Below, piece after piece: positions 45,115-57,200 of a stretch of DNA of 64,000 bases; the first letter of the stretch is position 1, and each line of letters opens with the position of its first letter. The notes below the pieces were generated by a model. It was not told the origin of the DNA, searched no databases, and saw nothing but the letters and a program-made list of their open reading frames with translations. Source of the stretch: Macrotrachela quadricornifera (Eukaryota; Rotifera; Eurotatoria; Philodinida; Philodinidae); the NCBI GenBank assembly GCA_022393335.1, contig JAJEKB010020868.1, positions 512,556 to 576,555 on the forward strand. Reading direction: 5' to 3'. The translations under genes and the position numbers were made by a program.

Positions 45115-45560
45115 GACTATAAGATTCAGCGTGAAAACCTCTACAATTCCCATAATAAAGCTTATTTTAATTGTGTAGTTTTTGTTTTCAAACAAAGTAA
45201 AACTCTGTGCGACTAGTTTTCAAGGTTGCGGAATGATCATTTTTTTCTACACGTATGTAAACTTTCATTTTTCTTTTTTCGCCTTTTTCTCACATAATAT
45301 GATTTCCTAGGAAAAAATAAATTATACCATAAAGTGCAGCGTGAAACGCTCTACAATTTACATTGTAAAATTTATTTTAATTGTGTACATTGTTTTCGAA
45401 AAAAGAAAAAATTCTGTACAATCAATTTTCGCAACTTCAAAGATGGGTCGCAAATAGTTTTGCTTCTTTGAAAATAAAAAGTATACAATTGAAATAAGTT
45501 TTATGATGTAGATTGTAGAGCTTTTCACGCTGCATCTTCTAGTATATTTTGTTTTTTGAT
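45115..45560. repeat. Repeat family GCAGCGTGAAAAGCTCTACAA: a small inverted-repeat element
   Basis: Between about 45320 and 45550 a 65-bp arm starting TATACCATAAAGTGCAGCGT is mirrored by sequence ending near 45550 (CACGCTGCATCTTCTAGTAT). This forms a 230-bp MITE-like unit. A further direct copy begins near 45118 (AAGATTCAGCGTGAAAACCT). The same word occurs in both arms of the 12714-14008 element (near 13009 and 13720) and more weakly near 17835, so this is one dispersed family. Confidence 0.7.
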
Positions 45561-45666
45561 AAACTGTATTTAGAGATGTTACTTTCTATGAAAATCGAAT
45601 CGCCGTGAATGTGTTAATGAATAGTTTGTCTAAAAGATTTGATGATATGAATGTTTCAAGCAAACT

Positions 45667-46015
45667 ATGTTGTCTTTTGATCTCAATAAAACGTGTGAAC
45701 TTATATCTGTAGAAGCTGAAAGTTCTTCAAATGAAAATATGTGGAGACCAGTTTGGAGAATCATTGTTTTAGGCGAAGAAGATCATCGATTAACAGAAAT
45801 TGAATATGTTATCACATCAAAAAATCACTATCATCAACAGACATTAGCATCAAACGTGGCGATGATGAAAAAAGTACAAACATTTGTTTGATGTTTGTTG
45901 GATTTGACTTTGTTTTGAAATTTAGATCAGTCAAGTTTACGAATGTTATCGTCATCCTCAATATCCAAAATTAGGATGGGGATGGACTTGGAATAAACCA
46001 CCTAACTCGAGAATA
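45667..46015 (+). pseudogene. Coding-like fragment of an unknown gene
   Basis: An open frame from 45667 (74 codons, e.g. WRPVWRIIVLGEEDHRLTEI) is followed after a stop and a TTTAG acceptor-like site (near 45925) by another protein-like stretch, ISQVYECYRHPQYPKLGWGW. The two may be exons of a gene that has lost its ends. I do not recognise the family. The fragment lies on the strand opposite to the F-box genes and between transposon remnants, as expected of a captured or truncated gene piece. Confidence 0.3.
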
Positions 46016-46216
46016 TATTGTAGTTTATTTATTTATTTTCTATTATTTATTGACCAGTTCTCTCCTGACAATATAGAAATATGATTTTAGGCTATTAAAT
46101 TTCTCTCATTCTGCCTGATTAATATGTATATCCAAAGTTTATTTTTTAATTGGACATGTTAGGACCACAAAGATGCTGTTTATTTGAAAAGTAAAATCTT
46201 GAAAGAGTACGTCATG

Positions 46217-48085
46217 TTAAAAAGAAGAAGGTATAGTATTTCTTATAAAACGCATGTATTGTGCAGAATATTTGATTTCATATTGAGCATTTATTTCATC
46301 CTTATTGAATCCATCCATAATCGAACGAACCGTAAATGTAGGATTATAAAGAGAATAACCATCAGAAGGCATCACATAAATGGATAACGTTTCTAATTTT
46401 GGTATTTTTGCCAATAAATTGCTAACTGTTCGCGATCGATAATTTAATTTTTCGGGATTATATATTACGGCATATGTTTCCAAATATGTTAATTTCAAAT
46501 GCTTTAAATTAGAGAGATAACTGAAATCTTTTTCATGTAAAGAAGATTCATCAGTTTCTATCCGTGGAATTTTTCGACCCAGAAACGAAGTTAATTGATT
46601 TTCTTTTGATGGTAATTCTGTATGATCTAATATTAAACATTGTAGATTTGGAAAACTATACATTAAAATTTGTTGGAACTTTTTCATTGTTATTCCTTTA
46701 AGAGAAACAGTTGTGACACTATCTAATTGTACATTAATACGTTCGATTTCATCACATGAATCACCAGAATCATAATGAATATTATCACAAAAAGTGATCG
46801 ATGATAATTTTGGCATATTGAGTTTTATTAATGGGAATAAATTTACGGAATTAATTAGATCGATGGGAAATAATTCAAGTGATCTAACATTCTGCCATAA
46901 TTGATGATCATTATTTTTCAGAATTTCATCATTATTTGATAGAACATCTTGAAAATCACGAAAATACTTTAATTCATGAAATGGAAATGGAAGAGAGTAG
47001 ATATCACCATTTTCATGAACAGCAATTGACCAAGGAAATTTCTCAAATGTTGATAAAATGTATGGAATATTTTTATATTCGCCAATTTTGGCATAAAAAT
47101 AAAAATTTTGTAATTTCTTTATTGATTTTGATAATTTCTTTTCTAGTTCGATACCATTGTATAGAAAATTAGTTAAATCCATTCTATCTGTATCAATGAA
47201 ATTCAATGATAAAGTAATTAATGATGATGAAAATAATTGAATAGCATCAAATAATTGATCAAGAGCAGTTATAGAATGATATCTTGGATATCCTCCTATT
47301 CTTCTTGGTTTCAATTTTAAATAAAACGCTTCTAATTTAATTTCACTAATACTCTTCCTGCAATATTCCTCGAATTCGTTGTCAAGTGTTTCTGATTGAA
47401 TATTTAAATAAATTAAATTTGGTGTATTTTGAATAAGTGTGAATGTATCATAAAAGTGAGTTAAATTTAATGTTAACGAACGAATATGAATTTTGGAATT
47501 CAATTGATCAAGATTTTGATAAGATAACTTTCGTAACTCTGGAAGATATTCAAATACTTGTAAATTATTGTTATTATCAAAGATTTTTTTGAATAAGATT
47601 TGTTCGTCATTTAATACTTTAGTATAGTATGATTCTTCTGATAAAATGGTATCTTTAATTTTGAATGTATGTAATTGTTGAAAACATTGATGATTGAGAA
47701 TGGATGTGAGTTGTCCATCCAGTAAGGAATATGGTGAAGAGATGATGATCGATGTTAAATTGGAAAAAAAATCTAATGACACAGTTAAGTAATCAATATT
47801 GATAATGAATGTTTGAATCTGTGAACCGATGATTGGTAGAGCTTTATTCCAAAAATCGAGATTTTTTCTTGGTATTTTGAAATGATATTTTTGTGTAAGT
47901 AATAAATGTTGTAATCGTTGATTACAATCAATAAATGAATAAATAATCTCATTTGATGTTAAATAACGAAATATATGAAGAAGAATTTCATTTGGTAAAA
48001 TCTCGAACGACGAGATTCGTTTGATTTTCTTGTGAATGTGTTTTGACATTGCTTCGTTGTTGACTGCATTTGCACAAAAAAACAT
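46217..48085 (-). CDS. F-box/LRR-like protein (bdelloid-type), intact
   Basis: Single exon of 622 residues. The F-box lies at about residues 27-60 (FEILPNEILLHIFRYLTSNE), the part that would bind SKP1 in an SCF ubiquitin ligase. The rest has irregular leucine-rich segments (e.g. LRSLTLNLTHFYDTF, LSSITFCDNIHY, LQCLILDHTELPSK, LKHLKLTYLETY) that probably bind substrate. ATG 48085 gives the longest frame; ATG 48049 (MSKHIHKK) is an alternative, because the paralogue at 44787 also starts at that alignment position. AATAAA on the minus strand near 46140 is about 75 bp past the stop. Flanked by broken copies on both sides, so this is a small local cluster. Substrate unknown. Confidence 0.82.
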   Translation of the reverse strand: MFFCANAVNNEAMSKHIHKKIKRISSFEILPNEILLHIFRYLTSNEIIYSFIDCNQRLQHLLLTQKYHFKIPRKNLDFWNKALPIIGSQIQTFIINIDYLTVSLDFFSNLTSIIISSPYSLLDGQLTSILNHQCFQQLHTFKIKDTILSEESYYTKVLNDEQILFKKIFDNNNNLQVFEYLPELRKLSYQNLDQLNSKIHIRSLTLNLTHFYDTFTLIQNTPNLIYLNIQSETLDNEFEEYCRKSISEIKLEAFYLKLKPRRIGGYPRYHSITALDQLFDAIQLFSSSLITLSLNFIDTDRMDLTNFLYNGIELEKKLSKSIKKLQNFYFYAKIGEYKNIPYILSTFEKFPWSIAVHENGDIYSLPFPFHELKYFRDFQDVLSNNDEILKNNDHQLWQNVRSLELFPIDLINSVNLFPLIKLNMPKLSSITFCDNIHYDSGDSCDEIERINVQLDSVTTVSLKGITMKKFQQILMYSFPNLQCLILDHTELPSKENQLTSFLGRKIPRIETDESSLHEKDFSYLSNLKHLKLTYLETYAVIYNPEKLNYRSRTVSNLLAKIPKLETLSIYVMPSDGYSLYNPTFTVRSIMDGFNKDEINAQYEIKYSAQYMRFIRNTIPSSF

Positions 48086-49529
48086 GCTTTTTATATATGA
48101 TGAAATGAGATAAATAGTAATGAGTCACTTCCGACGTTTTTGTTTGATCAGTCACACCTGTAATTGATGTGAGGAAAATTTTCCTTTTTCTCTTACGTAT
48201 AGAATACAGAAAAAAGAACGAAAGATAATAATCCTGAATAGTTTTGAAAAGTCCTTAACAAGTATTTTTTGCTTATATTTAGATTTATGTGGAATAAATA
48301 ACATAACTGAATGACTGATCTGATCTAACACGATGAGTTTTAGTTGATTTAAAAATTGTAGCTTATACAATAGATTAACGTTTGATACTTTCGTCAGATC
48401 TGAGTGTGGTTATACTTTAAGTATATCAGTTTATACATCAATCGACTTGCTTCTGATCAAATGAGAAGAAGAAAGGTCATTATACTTATTTCGATCATTT
48501 AAAGCTTTTTATCAGACAGTTCTGCGGAATATTTTATATCAATTCTCTTGCTTATCTTTGTATAAATTCGTATTTGTCATATTCTTCGTGAAAAAGTCTT
48601 TGAATCACGATAATCAAAGGTATACCGATCTTTACGCGAAGAGATAGTTAAGTTTTTTGTAAACAGAACTGTGAAACAGTAAGGTTTTATTCTAATACTA
48701 CGTTTAATCTAGAAAGATACATAAATATCATTGTCTTCATTTACTGACGATGTTCTAACCTTATTAGCTCAGACGAATAATTCTCACAACGGTCGTTAAC
48801 AGTTGTCAGTAGGAAAAATTGCAAAGCTTTGTTTAGAGTTCATTTTCAGATTTATGATGAAGTCATAGATACTGAAAGCAAGAATATTATTCGATTGACA
48901 CAATGATGCAAATAAATAATTTAACATGAAAATTTCTTGCTTACATAATTCTATTCACATAGATTTTGGCCACTTCCGAAATTTCTACAAAAACTGTTTT
49001 ATATCAAAAATGAGATTAGTTCAATAATTCGAGAAAAAAACTGTTTCATCTTGATTTAATTTATTTAGAATTGGATTAAAATTTTCTCACGATTGACTAT
49101 TTAATCCTCTATTTTTATACATGTTGAAATGACGTATTTAGTACAAACAGAAAATTTACAATTGTCAAAAACATATGCAAAGAAAACAATTTTCTCTTGG
49201 TTCTTTGGATGAAGTGCTCGTCTTATAAACATAAGCTTCTCATCAACAAATGATTTTACGAGGCGTGCGAAGATACTGTTTTCATTTTTTATCTCTGATT
49301 TGTCATGGAAATCCAATCGTTCACCAAATTCAAGAATCTTTGAAGATAGAGAAAAACGTTAATGATTTCAGCAAACATATTCTGCATCGATCATCTCATC
49401 TTGTATTTGTCAAAAAATCAAGTTCCAGAATTTCTAGAAATTTTTCTCGATTAAAAAAATAAGAATGCAAACTCTGTATATATCAATAGCACAATGTTAA
49501 AAGAAAATTTTAATATTAAAAACAATCGG
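48086..49529. other. Upstream region of the F-box gene, no further gene recognised
   Basis: The first few hundred bases should contain the F-box gene promoter (leftward transcription). Open frames at 48152-48370 (minus), 49101-49316 (minus) and 49250-49462 (plus) lack recognisable domains; the last two overlap on opposite strands. I call none of them. Confidence 0.4.
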
Positions 49530-49625
49530 GTACACTCTTTCTTATAAACATCATATGATTTCGAGAATATTTAATTTCATATTGTGTTTTGATTTGCTTT
49601 TCATCCAATTGATCTTTACTTTGAT
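49530..49625 (-). pseudogene. 3' tail of a third F-box/LRR-like gene
   Basis: On the minus strand this short segment encodes a tail like QYEIKYSRNHMMFIRKSVP. It corresponds to the last residues of the intact gene (QYEIKYSAQYMRFIRNTIP, near 46217-46290) at similar spacing from the end. Upstream (higher coordinates) the similarity stops and a transposon fragment begins near 49755, so only the extreme C-terminus survives. Confidence 0.6.
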
Positions 49626-49754
49626 ATAAAATCGGGAGTAGCTGCCTAATTCGAGTTTGAATATAAATGAAATTTTCGAATATTCTAATTATAATTTATA
49701 ATTTATAGGGGGTTTATCTTGAAGTAGCCAAAAAGCCAAAGTTTTTTTATAATT

Positions 49755-50215
49755 ACAAGTAACGCTCGTCTGAAGACTCGCTCAGCTCTTTCTCGTAGAA
49801 ATCGTGTTCCTAAATTACCATCAAGCTATTCATTTATAAAATTTTAAAAAATCGAAGTCAGATTCAAGTTTATGGACATTAACGGTCGTTGACCAAACTT
49901 CATAAAAAACAAATGTTTTATGTTAAAAATTTGTTGTTTGTTTGAAAAATTGATCTTCAAAAAATTTTTATGCAACTGACTTCAGATTTGAATTTCTCCT
50001 CCTTGATTACCGTTCGGTCAACCTTTATAAAAAATTTTTTTTGTAGAAGTGATCTTTTGTGTAAAAAAAATGAACTCTCAAAAAATTTTTAAAAAACTAA
50101 CATCAGATTCGGATTCCTCGACCCTGATTACCCTTTGGTTAAGTTTTATAGAAAACATAAAGAAAATGTTTTTTTGACCTTGTGCGGACATACAAGCAAT
50201 CAATCAATCAATCAG
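49755..50215. mobile_element. Solo arm fragment of the 4.6 kb foldback family
   Basis: Runs parallel to 29350-29740 for about 390 bp with high similarity, sharing CAAGTAACGCTCGTCTGAAG, GACTCGCTCAGCTCTTTCTC and ATTAACGG.CGTTGACCAAA. It then ends in a CAATCAATCAATCAATCAG run near 50195-50215, comparable to the ACAAACAAAC run at the end of the other copy. It lacks the terminal GGGAATAA end and has no partner arm here. Confidence 0.75.
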
Positions 50216-50866
50216 ACAATTTATGTTTGTAAGACTCTTCTCTACGAGAAAGAGAATATTTTATCTCATTCGACTCTTCATATTATTAATCATAAACTAA
50301 TCTATTGTTTTTTCTTTTCTTTATCATGGAAAAAAATCATTCTTCTGTATGTTGTGAATAGTTAGTATAATGCCCGATTGACAATTTGTCTCTATAAAGA
50401 AAGGATTCAATAAAAGACTCTCTACGATATAACTATTGAATGAGTTTGCTAAATTATCTTTTTATTTCTTTACTTTTCAACATTGATACTTATTTATTCA
50501 GAATAATAATAAGTGAAAGTTAAGTAGATATACTCAGGTTTCTTATGTACGTTCTATTCTTTTATTCGATACTTTGATTATTAAAATAAATAATAATAAG
50601 GAAAGAATTTCATCTTCTTGAATATTTATTTCAAATTAAAAGCAGATTAAATATTAGATTTAAAAGCAAATAATATAAAACAGTGCACACGAAAAAGCAA
50701 TGAGAGAAAATCGAATCAAATATAATTCTTAGACAAAGCATAGCAAGATTTATCATGAAAAAACATTTATATTTATTAAACACGAGGAGGATAAATTTAG
50801 TTCGATTGTAAAAGTTGATAAATTCGAATTTAAACTTCAATTTTTAAATAATATTATAACTATTTG
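50216..50866. other. 3' flank of the large PAN/beta-sandwich gene
   Basis: AT-rich. A minus-strand AATAAA at 50772-50777 lies about 90 bp past the stop codon at 50867-50869 and is a good candidate for polyadenylation. No other gene is evident. Confidence 0.5.
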
Positions 50867-51261
50867 TTATCCAACATTGAAACTAACAGATCCTGATCCA
50901 CTCATAGTAACTGTGAATGATCCTGTTATTTCTACAGAGCGTGTTGTAACAACCAATATATACTTTGTTGAAGTATTTACAAGTACAATAAACAGAAATT
51001 GATAATTGTCACCAGCATCATCATCAAATGATATTAAATTTTGAGATAGAACAGAAGAATTGAAACTGTTATGGTATATATATCCATATGTATTCATGCT
51101 ACTATTGCATTTAATTATATAATATCCTTTCATGGACACGTTTAGTTGAATAGCTTCATAATAGTATGTTAAATTACTTGAACAACTACTTCTACGACAA
51201 AATTTTTGACTAGAATTAGTCAAAACTGATGAATATCGTGATATCGTAGCTATTGAACCAC
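50867..51261 (-). CDS. Terminal exon: beta-sandwich domain and stop
   Basis: 395 bp after acceptor TTATTACAG. Contains QKFCRRSSCSSNLTYYYEAI, NTYGYIYHNSFNSS and KYILVVTTRSVEITGSFTV, ending SFNVG before a TAA stop. The two leading bases join the final G of PAN domain 4 as a Gly codon, so the frame fits the exon upstream despite the long intron. Confidence 0.75.
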
Positions 51262-54200
51262 CTGTAATAAGAGAAAAATATATACAAACAGTCTTAAGAG
51301 TTTATATAGAAACATATTATGATCAATAAACATTAAACCATAACACTAACTATTCAATATATGATGATAATTTTCTTCTTGTTAATGAATCCGACCAGTC
51401 GACAAAATCCTATAAAGATTTGGGTTGTCGACCAGGATCTATTAACGGATCTGACAGGCAAATACTATCTTCTTATTTGAGTACAAATTAGCATTTTATT
51501 CAATATTAGAGGTGGATCAAATCGTACGATCAGATTCTGATAGAAGGATTCTCCCGGATTGATGAAATTATTATAATATTTATTATTCATTATGTTATTC
51601 GCTATTTGTTTTATCTCTTATAAGAGCCATTTCACGTAAGCCACGACCCACCGTGCTCAAACAACTTTTCGCAATTTAAGTTTTGATCCCATAGGTTGAA
51701 AGCGCATCAATTACTGAGTTTTTTACCACAAACCCCAGCTCGATAGCTTATTTCGTTGCTGAGATATTTCATTTTTACTACAAACTCCTCGTTCTGCTCT
51801 GCATGGTGTGCTTTCTGGTAGATTTCAGTGATGAGCGTGCCATTTCTGATCTACTCAATGTAGAATCATGAAAATTATAGCACCCATACATTTTGAGTTG
51901 CTCTACAAAACGAGACCACCCCGAGCTCTAGATGTCGCTCTATGATGGAGCTATAGATGTCGCTAGTAGTGCACCTAGACCTTTGAATATCTACAGCGTA
52001 ACCAACTGTGGATGGCTGAAATTTTTATGATAGATACTAGGCCTGTGGAACTATCGATTGGTCAAAAAAAAAGATTGGATTTCTAAGCAGAACTTAAGAT
52101 ATGACATTTTTAAGGTGATTTAGCCCATTTTTTGACTTTTTTATTTACTATTTTTCCAGTGATATTCCAATGGAAAATTATGAAAATCTGTTTATATAGA
52201 TAGTTTTCCATGCTGAATCTAATAGTGATATCAGAAACAACGTAATAAATTCACTTGGATAATGAAGGTACAGATACCGACCCCAAAATGACTCAAATCT
52301 TTTAACATACATTCCATCATATTCTTCACTGGTTTTGATTATACTTAACGGCGTTTTTCCATTGAAAATAGTGTGATAATATGAAATGATGACGTTAACT
52401 ATCAAATACTTTTAGAAATATTGAAAAAACGATAGTTCAGGGTGATGTTCATTTTCCATAGAAAATGTCAAAAAATGGGCTCGTCTTTTGAGTTTTTGAC
52501 CCTTAAGACTCTGTTTTTATTCAAAATAAATATCATTTTCAGAATCAGCATGTTAAAATACACCAGAAAACATATATTTCATAATAAAATATTTTTTTCG
52601 AAAATTTGGCCCCGTAGGGGACTAGGGGAAAAATTTAGCCAAAATAGCTGAGGGGTGATAGAGGGTCAAATTTTCGAAAAAAATATTTTATTATGAAATA
52701 TATGTTTTCTGGTGTATTTTAACATGCTGATTCTGAAAATGATATTTATTTTGAATAAAAACAGAGTCTTAAGGGTCAAAAACTCAAAAGACGAGCCCAT
52801 TTTTTGACATTTTCTATGGAAAATGAACATCACCCTGAACTATCGTTTTTTCAATATTTCTAAAAGTATTTGATAGTTAACGTCATCATTTCATATTATC
52901 ACACTATTTTCAATGGAAAAAACGCCGTTAAGTATAATCAAAACCAGTGAAGAATATGATGGAATGTATGTTAAAAGATTTGAGTCATTTTGGGGTCGGT
53001 ATCTGTACCTTCATTATCCAAGTGAATTTATTACGTTGTTTCTGATATCACTATTAGATTCAGCATGGAAAACTATCTATATAAACAGATTTTCATAATT
53101 TTCCATTGGAATATCACTGGAAAAATAGTAAATAAAAAAGTCAAAAAATGGGCTAAATCACCTTAAAAATGTCATATCTTAAGTTCTGCTTAGAAATCCA
53201 ATCTTTTTTTTTGACCAATCGATAGTTCCACAGGCCTAGTATCTATCATAAAAATTTCAGCCATCCACAGTTGGTTACGCTGTAGATATTCAAAGGTCTA
53301 GGTGCACTACTAGCGACATCTATAGCTTCATCATAGAGCGACATCTAGAGCTCGGAGTGATCTCATTTTGTAGAGCAGCTCAAAACGTATGGGTGCTATA
53401 ATTTTCATGATTCTACATTGAGTAGATCAGAAATGGCATGTTCATCACTGAAATCTACCAGAAAGCACACCATGCAAAGCAGAACGAGGAGATTGTAGTA
53501 AAAATGGAATATCTCAGCAACGAAATGAGCTATCGAGCTGGGGTTTGTGGTAAAAAACTCAGTAATTGATGCGCTTTCAACTTATGGGATCAAAACTCAA
53601 ATTGCGAAAAGTCGTTTGAGCAGCTCTCTATGTAAAGTGGTCGTGGCTTATGCGAAATGACTCATAAAATAAAGCATTATTCGATTATCAGATCTTACGA
53701 AAGATCACACAGATATCATCGTAATCAAATCTAGAAGGATGTTTTACAGTGAACTCTTAGTTTGTTATTAATTTAGCCTACATTATAAAAGAGGTCTGAA
53801 GATACTGATACAAATCCCCCATAAGAATCACACAAAATAAAATTTGAGAGGTAAAACATTCTGTTGGATAAGATAACCTCAACTGAATCAAAATATTATA
53901 TATACTCTTTTGTAGAATGGCTTGCAACTCATCAAATTGTATTTAGAAACATTCATATTCTCATGAAGGTTTAACGTTTTGAAAGTCTATATAGCACATC
54001 TATCAACATATTATAGTCTGATTAAATCTCTAAATCAATTTCTTTTTAAGATTTATTTAAATAGAACGTTTAATAAGTGTCGTCGTTGTTTTTGTCCTTA
54101 CGAAAACTGACTAAATTCATGAGCTTCGAATATAATATTTCATTTTTTGCGTATAAATGTATTCGATACCATGCATCCATACATAGATGATCAGCCGAAA

Positions 54201-57200
54201 AACTCAGAAATTGTTTAATATAAATTTTTATAATTTATGCATGTTATTTCTCTTTGAAAGTTTTAACTTGGTAATCAAATTCATAAATAGTCATCGGAAG
54301 TGTACAATAATGTCATAATATGGAGATATTCATCTTTTCAATAGGAAAAATTTTTCGAAACTAAGAAAAAACAATCCGACTGACAAATCTCTGTAGGGAG
54401 TAGAAAAATTTCAAAATAAAATACGAGTTAAAATTTTGTAAAAACGTTGTTCCCACGAAATTAACTACGTTTTTTCACGATCTCTGAAATATTGAACCGT
54501 TCTATATCCGTGAAATTCGCTTAGATTTACGCACCGTTACTCATTTTTTTATCGTGTTCTATCTGGCTGTGAAAAGGTGACCGTTGTTAGTAGTGGTGTA
54601 ACCATTTTGGGGCTCAGTCCCATCACCGGTCTTTTGAGCTCTATCATCCGCAGTTTCAACTTACCAAATATTTAAAATCAAAATAAATGACAATCGATCA
54701 GAACAGCTCCTTTGAATTTTCAATTACTGAAGACGTATATGTAATTAAACTGAATATAATAAAGCTCCCTCTTTTCATCACTAAAACCGTTGACAATTTA
54801 TTGATGATCTTTCGGCAATTCATAAAAATAAAAAATTATTTTTTCGTTTATTTTTACGGTGTGTTTTTCTTATATATGATCTAATTGGTTACCCATCTAG
54901 AGTAGCAGATGCCTACACATAATCTTTTAAATTTTGCAATATCAAGTCGCTGCATATAAGAATGGTCAATATTTAAAAGAGATCAAAATCGGTCAAGAGC
55001 TGTTAAATAATTTATAATTCTAATATCTGGATCCCTAATATGCCAATGAACAGTCTATATTTTGGATTTGATAGTTTGGTGTAAAGAACTCTATCTGCAC
55101 ACGATTATATTTAGTCTTATTGACTTGCAACATAAACATCTTTATTATAAATCTATCTCTCTTACCTGAACGGTATCCGGCATCAACTGACATTTGTAAA
55201 TTTCCACCGATGCCAATAGTTGATTTTAGATAGCACAAGTAAGAATTTCGAAACCAGCTGAAAGCATTACAACTGGCATCCGCTGAACATTGAGCACAAC
55301 AATCTGCATATGTAGTTTGATTTGTTGCTAAACCAAGATTATTTCCTGGGTAGTCCCAATTCTGTTTCATCACGAAATTATCACAACTAACTAAATACAA
55401 TAGAATAAATATAGAATCACATAGACGAATTTTTAGTCTATTAGTTAATGAACAGGATTTTAGAATGATTTTTCGATAGAGTGAAAAATCAGAATCTGAA
55501 CAATGTAATATCGACTGCCATTTTGTTCGTTCTATTACATTGAAGAAGAATCTGACAAAATAAATTCTGTGAGGATTCATATAGCTATGCTATACATTGA
55601 GTGTATCCTATATAAATTCATCTACTTAGAAAAGAAATATTGGAAATATCACACAAGTATATGTTACTATATCATATCATCGATGTTCAAGGCATATCTT
55701 TTGATAAAACCAGGATTTTTCTTTTCTATCGTTTTCTTACCTGTACGATATCCAGCATCAACTGATATTTGTAAATTTCCACCATTGCCAGTACTTGATT
55801 TGAGATAGCACAAACTCATATTTCGATTCCAAGTGAATGCATTACACCTTATATCCGATGAACATTGATAACAACAATCTGCGTACGTACTTTGATTTAT
55901 ACCTAGTCCAAGATCATTTCCTGGGTAGTCGTAATTGTGTTTCATCACGAAATTGTTACAAGTAACTAAATACAATAAAATATCATAGCTGAATTTTTAT
56001 TCTGATAGTCAGAGGACAATATTGTAGAACGATTTTTCAATAGAGTTAACAAATTACAATTTACTCATTCTGCTACATTACAAAAAACTTATTAGAAATT
56101 TCGTAATATCATACGTATGCTATAGCAAATTTTTCAGATTTTTAGTCACAACAAGTTTGGTATTAAATATTGAGAAGTATCCTCGTCAGAAAGTTAATCA
56201 CTTATTTGTTCTACATTGGCTTTGAATCAGAAAGACAACTATTAACTATTCAACACCTCAACGGATGAAATCTATTTTATCCGGTATTCGTTCCTGTATA
56301 TTTCTTATATAATGTAAAGTAGAAATATTCAGGAACAGGATATGCCAATTGACTATATGTGCTTTTTCTTCGAATGAACTGTTTTTTTTAGAGGATATCA
56401 AATTCGTTTCTTTACATTTTTTATATTCAAGACAATGCTTTCGATGATCATTTCAATGATTTTATGAGTAAAATCAGCAGGAAAATCAATAAAAGCATTC
56501 AGATATAGAATGTGCATAGTCAATGGATTTTTTATGCTTAATCTTAATCAATTCTACTCAGATACGGATAAAAATCAGTTATGCTATGGACTTTTTCGAT
56601 CTGAGTTAGACCACTCTATGAAACAAATGATAAATAAAGATTTATTTGAAAATCAGTATACGAATATTTCATATGAAAAAATAAAAAGTTGAGTGATATA
56701 AAAGGAAAAAGTATAATTTAATTTCAATATGGTTGCTAGATCTTCACAAGTTAGTCAGAATACTCTCATTGTCTATCTATTCTATATGTGATAGGGACAA
56801 TTTATTATGTGAAAAAGGCAAACAAAGTGAGTATGACTATCTCATCACTTTCGTCATGACATCTTTTGATAAAACTCGAATTTTTCTTTTCTATCGTTTT
56901 TTACCTGTACGATATCCAGCATCAACTGATATTTGTGAATTTCCACCATTTCCAATACTTGTTTTGAGATAACACAAGCTCATATTTCGATTCCATATAA
57001 ATGCATTACACCTTATATTTGCTGAACATTGTGCACAACAATCTGCATATGTAGTTTGGTTTATTCCTAGACCAAGATCATTTCCTGGATAGTTCCAATT
57101 ATGTTTCATCACGAAATTGTTACAAGTAACTAAATATAATTAAATGAATATGAAATTCCGAAAACTTAAGAGTATTCTAGAAGAATTTGTACAGATTTCA

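Noticed and set aside
52178..53098. Two identical frames in opposite orientation
   Set aside because: Mirror artefact of the 2042-bp palindrome.
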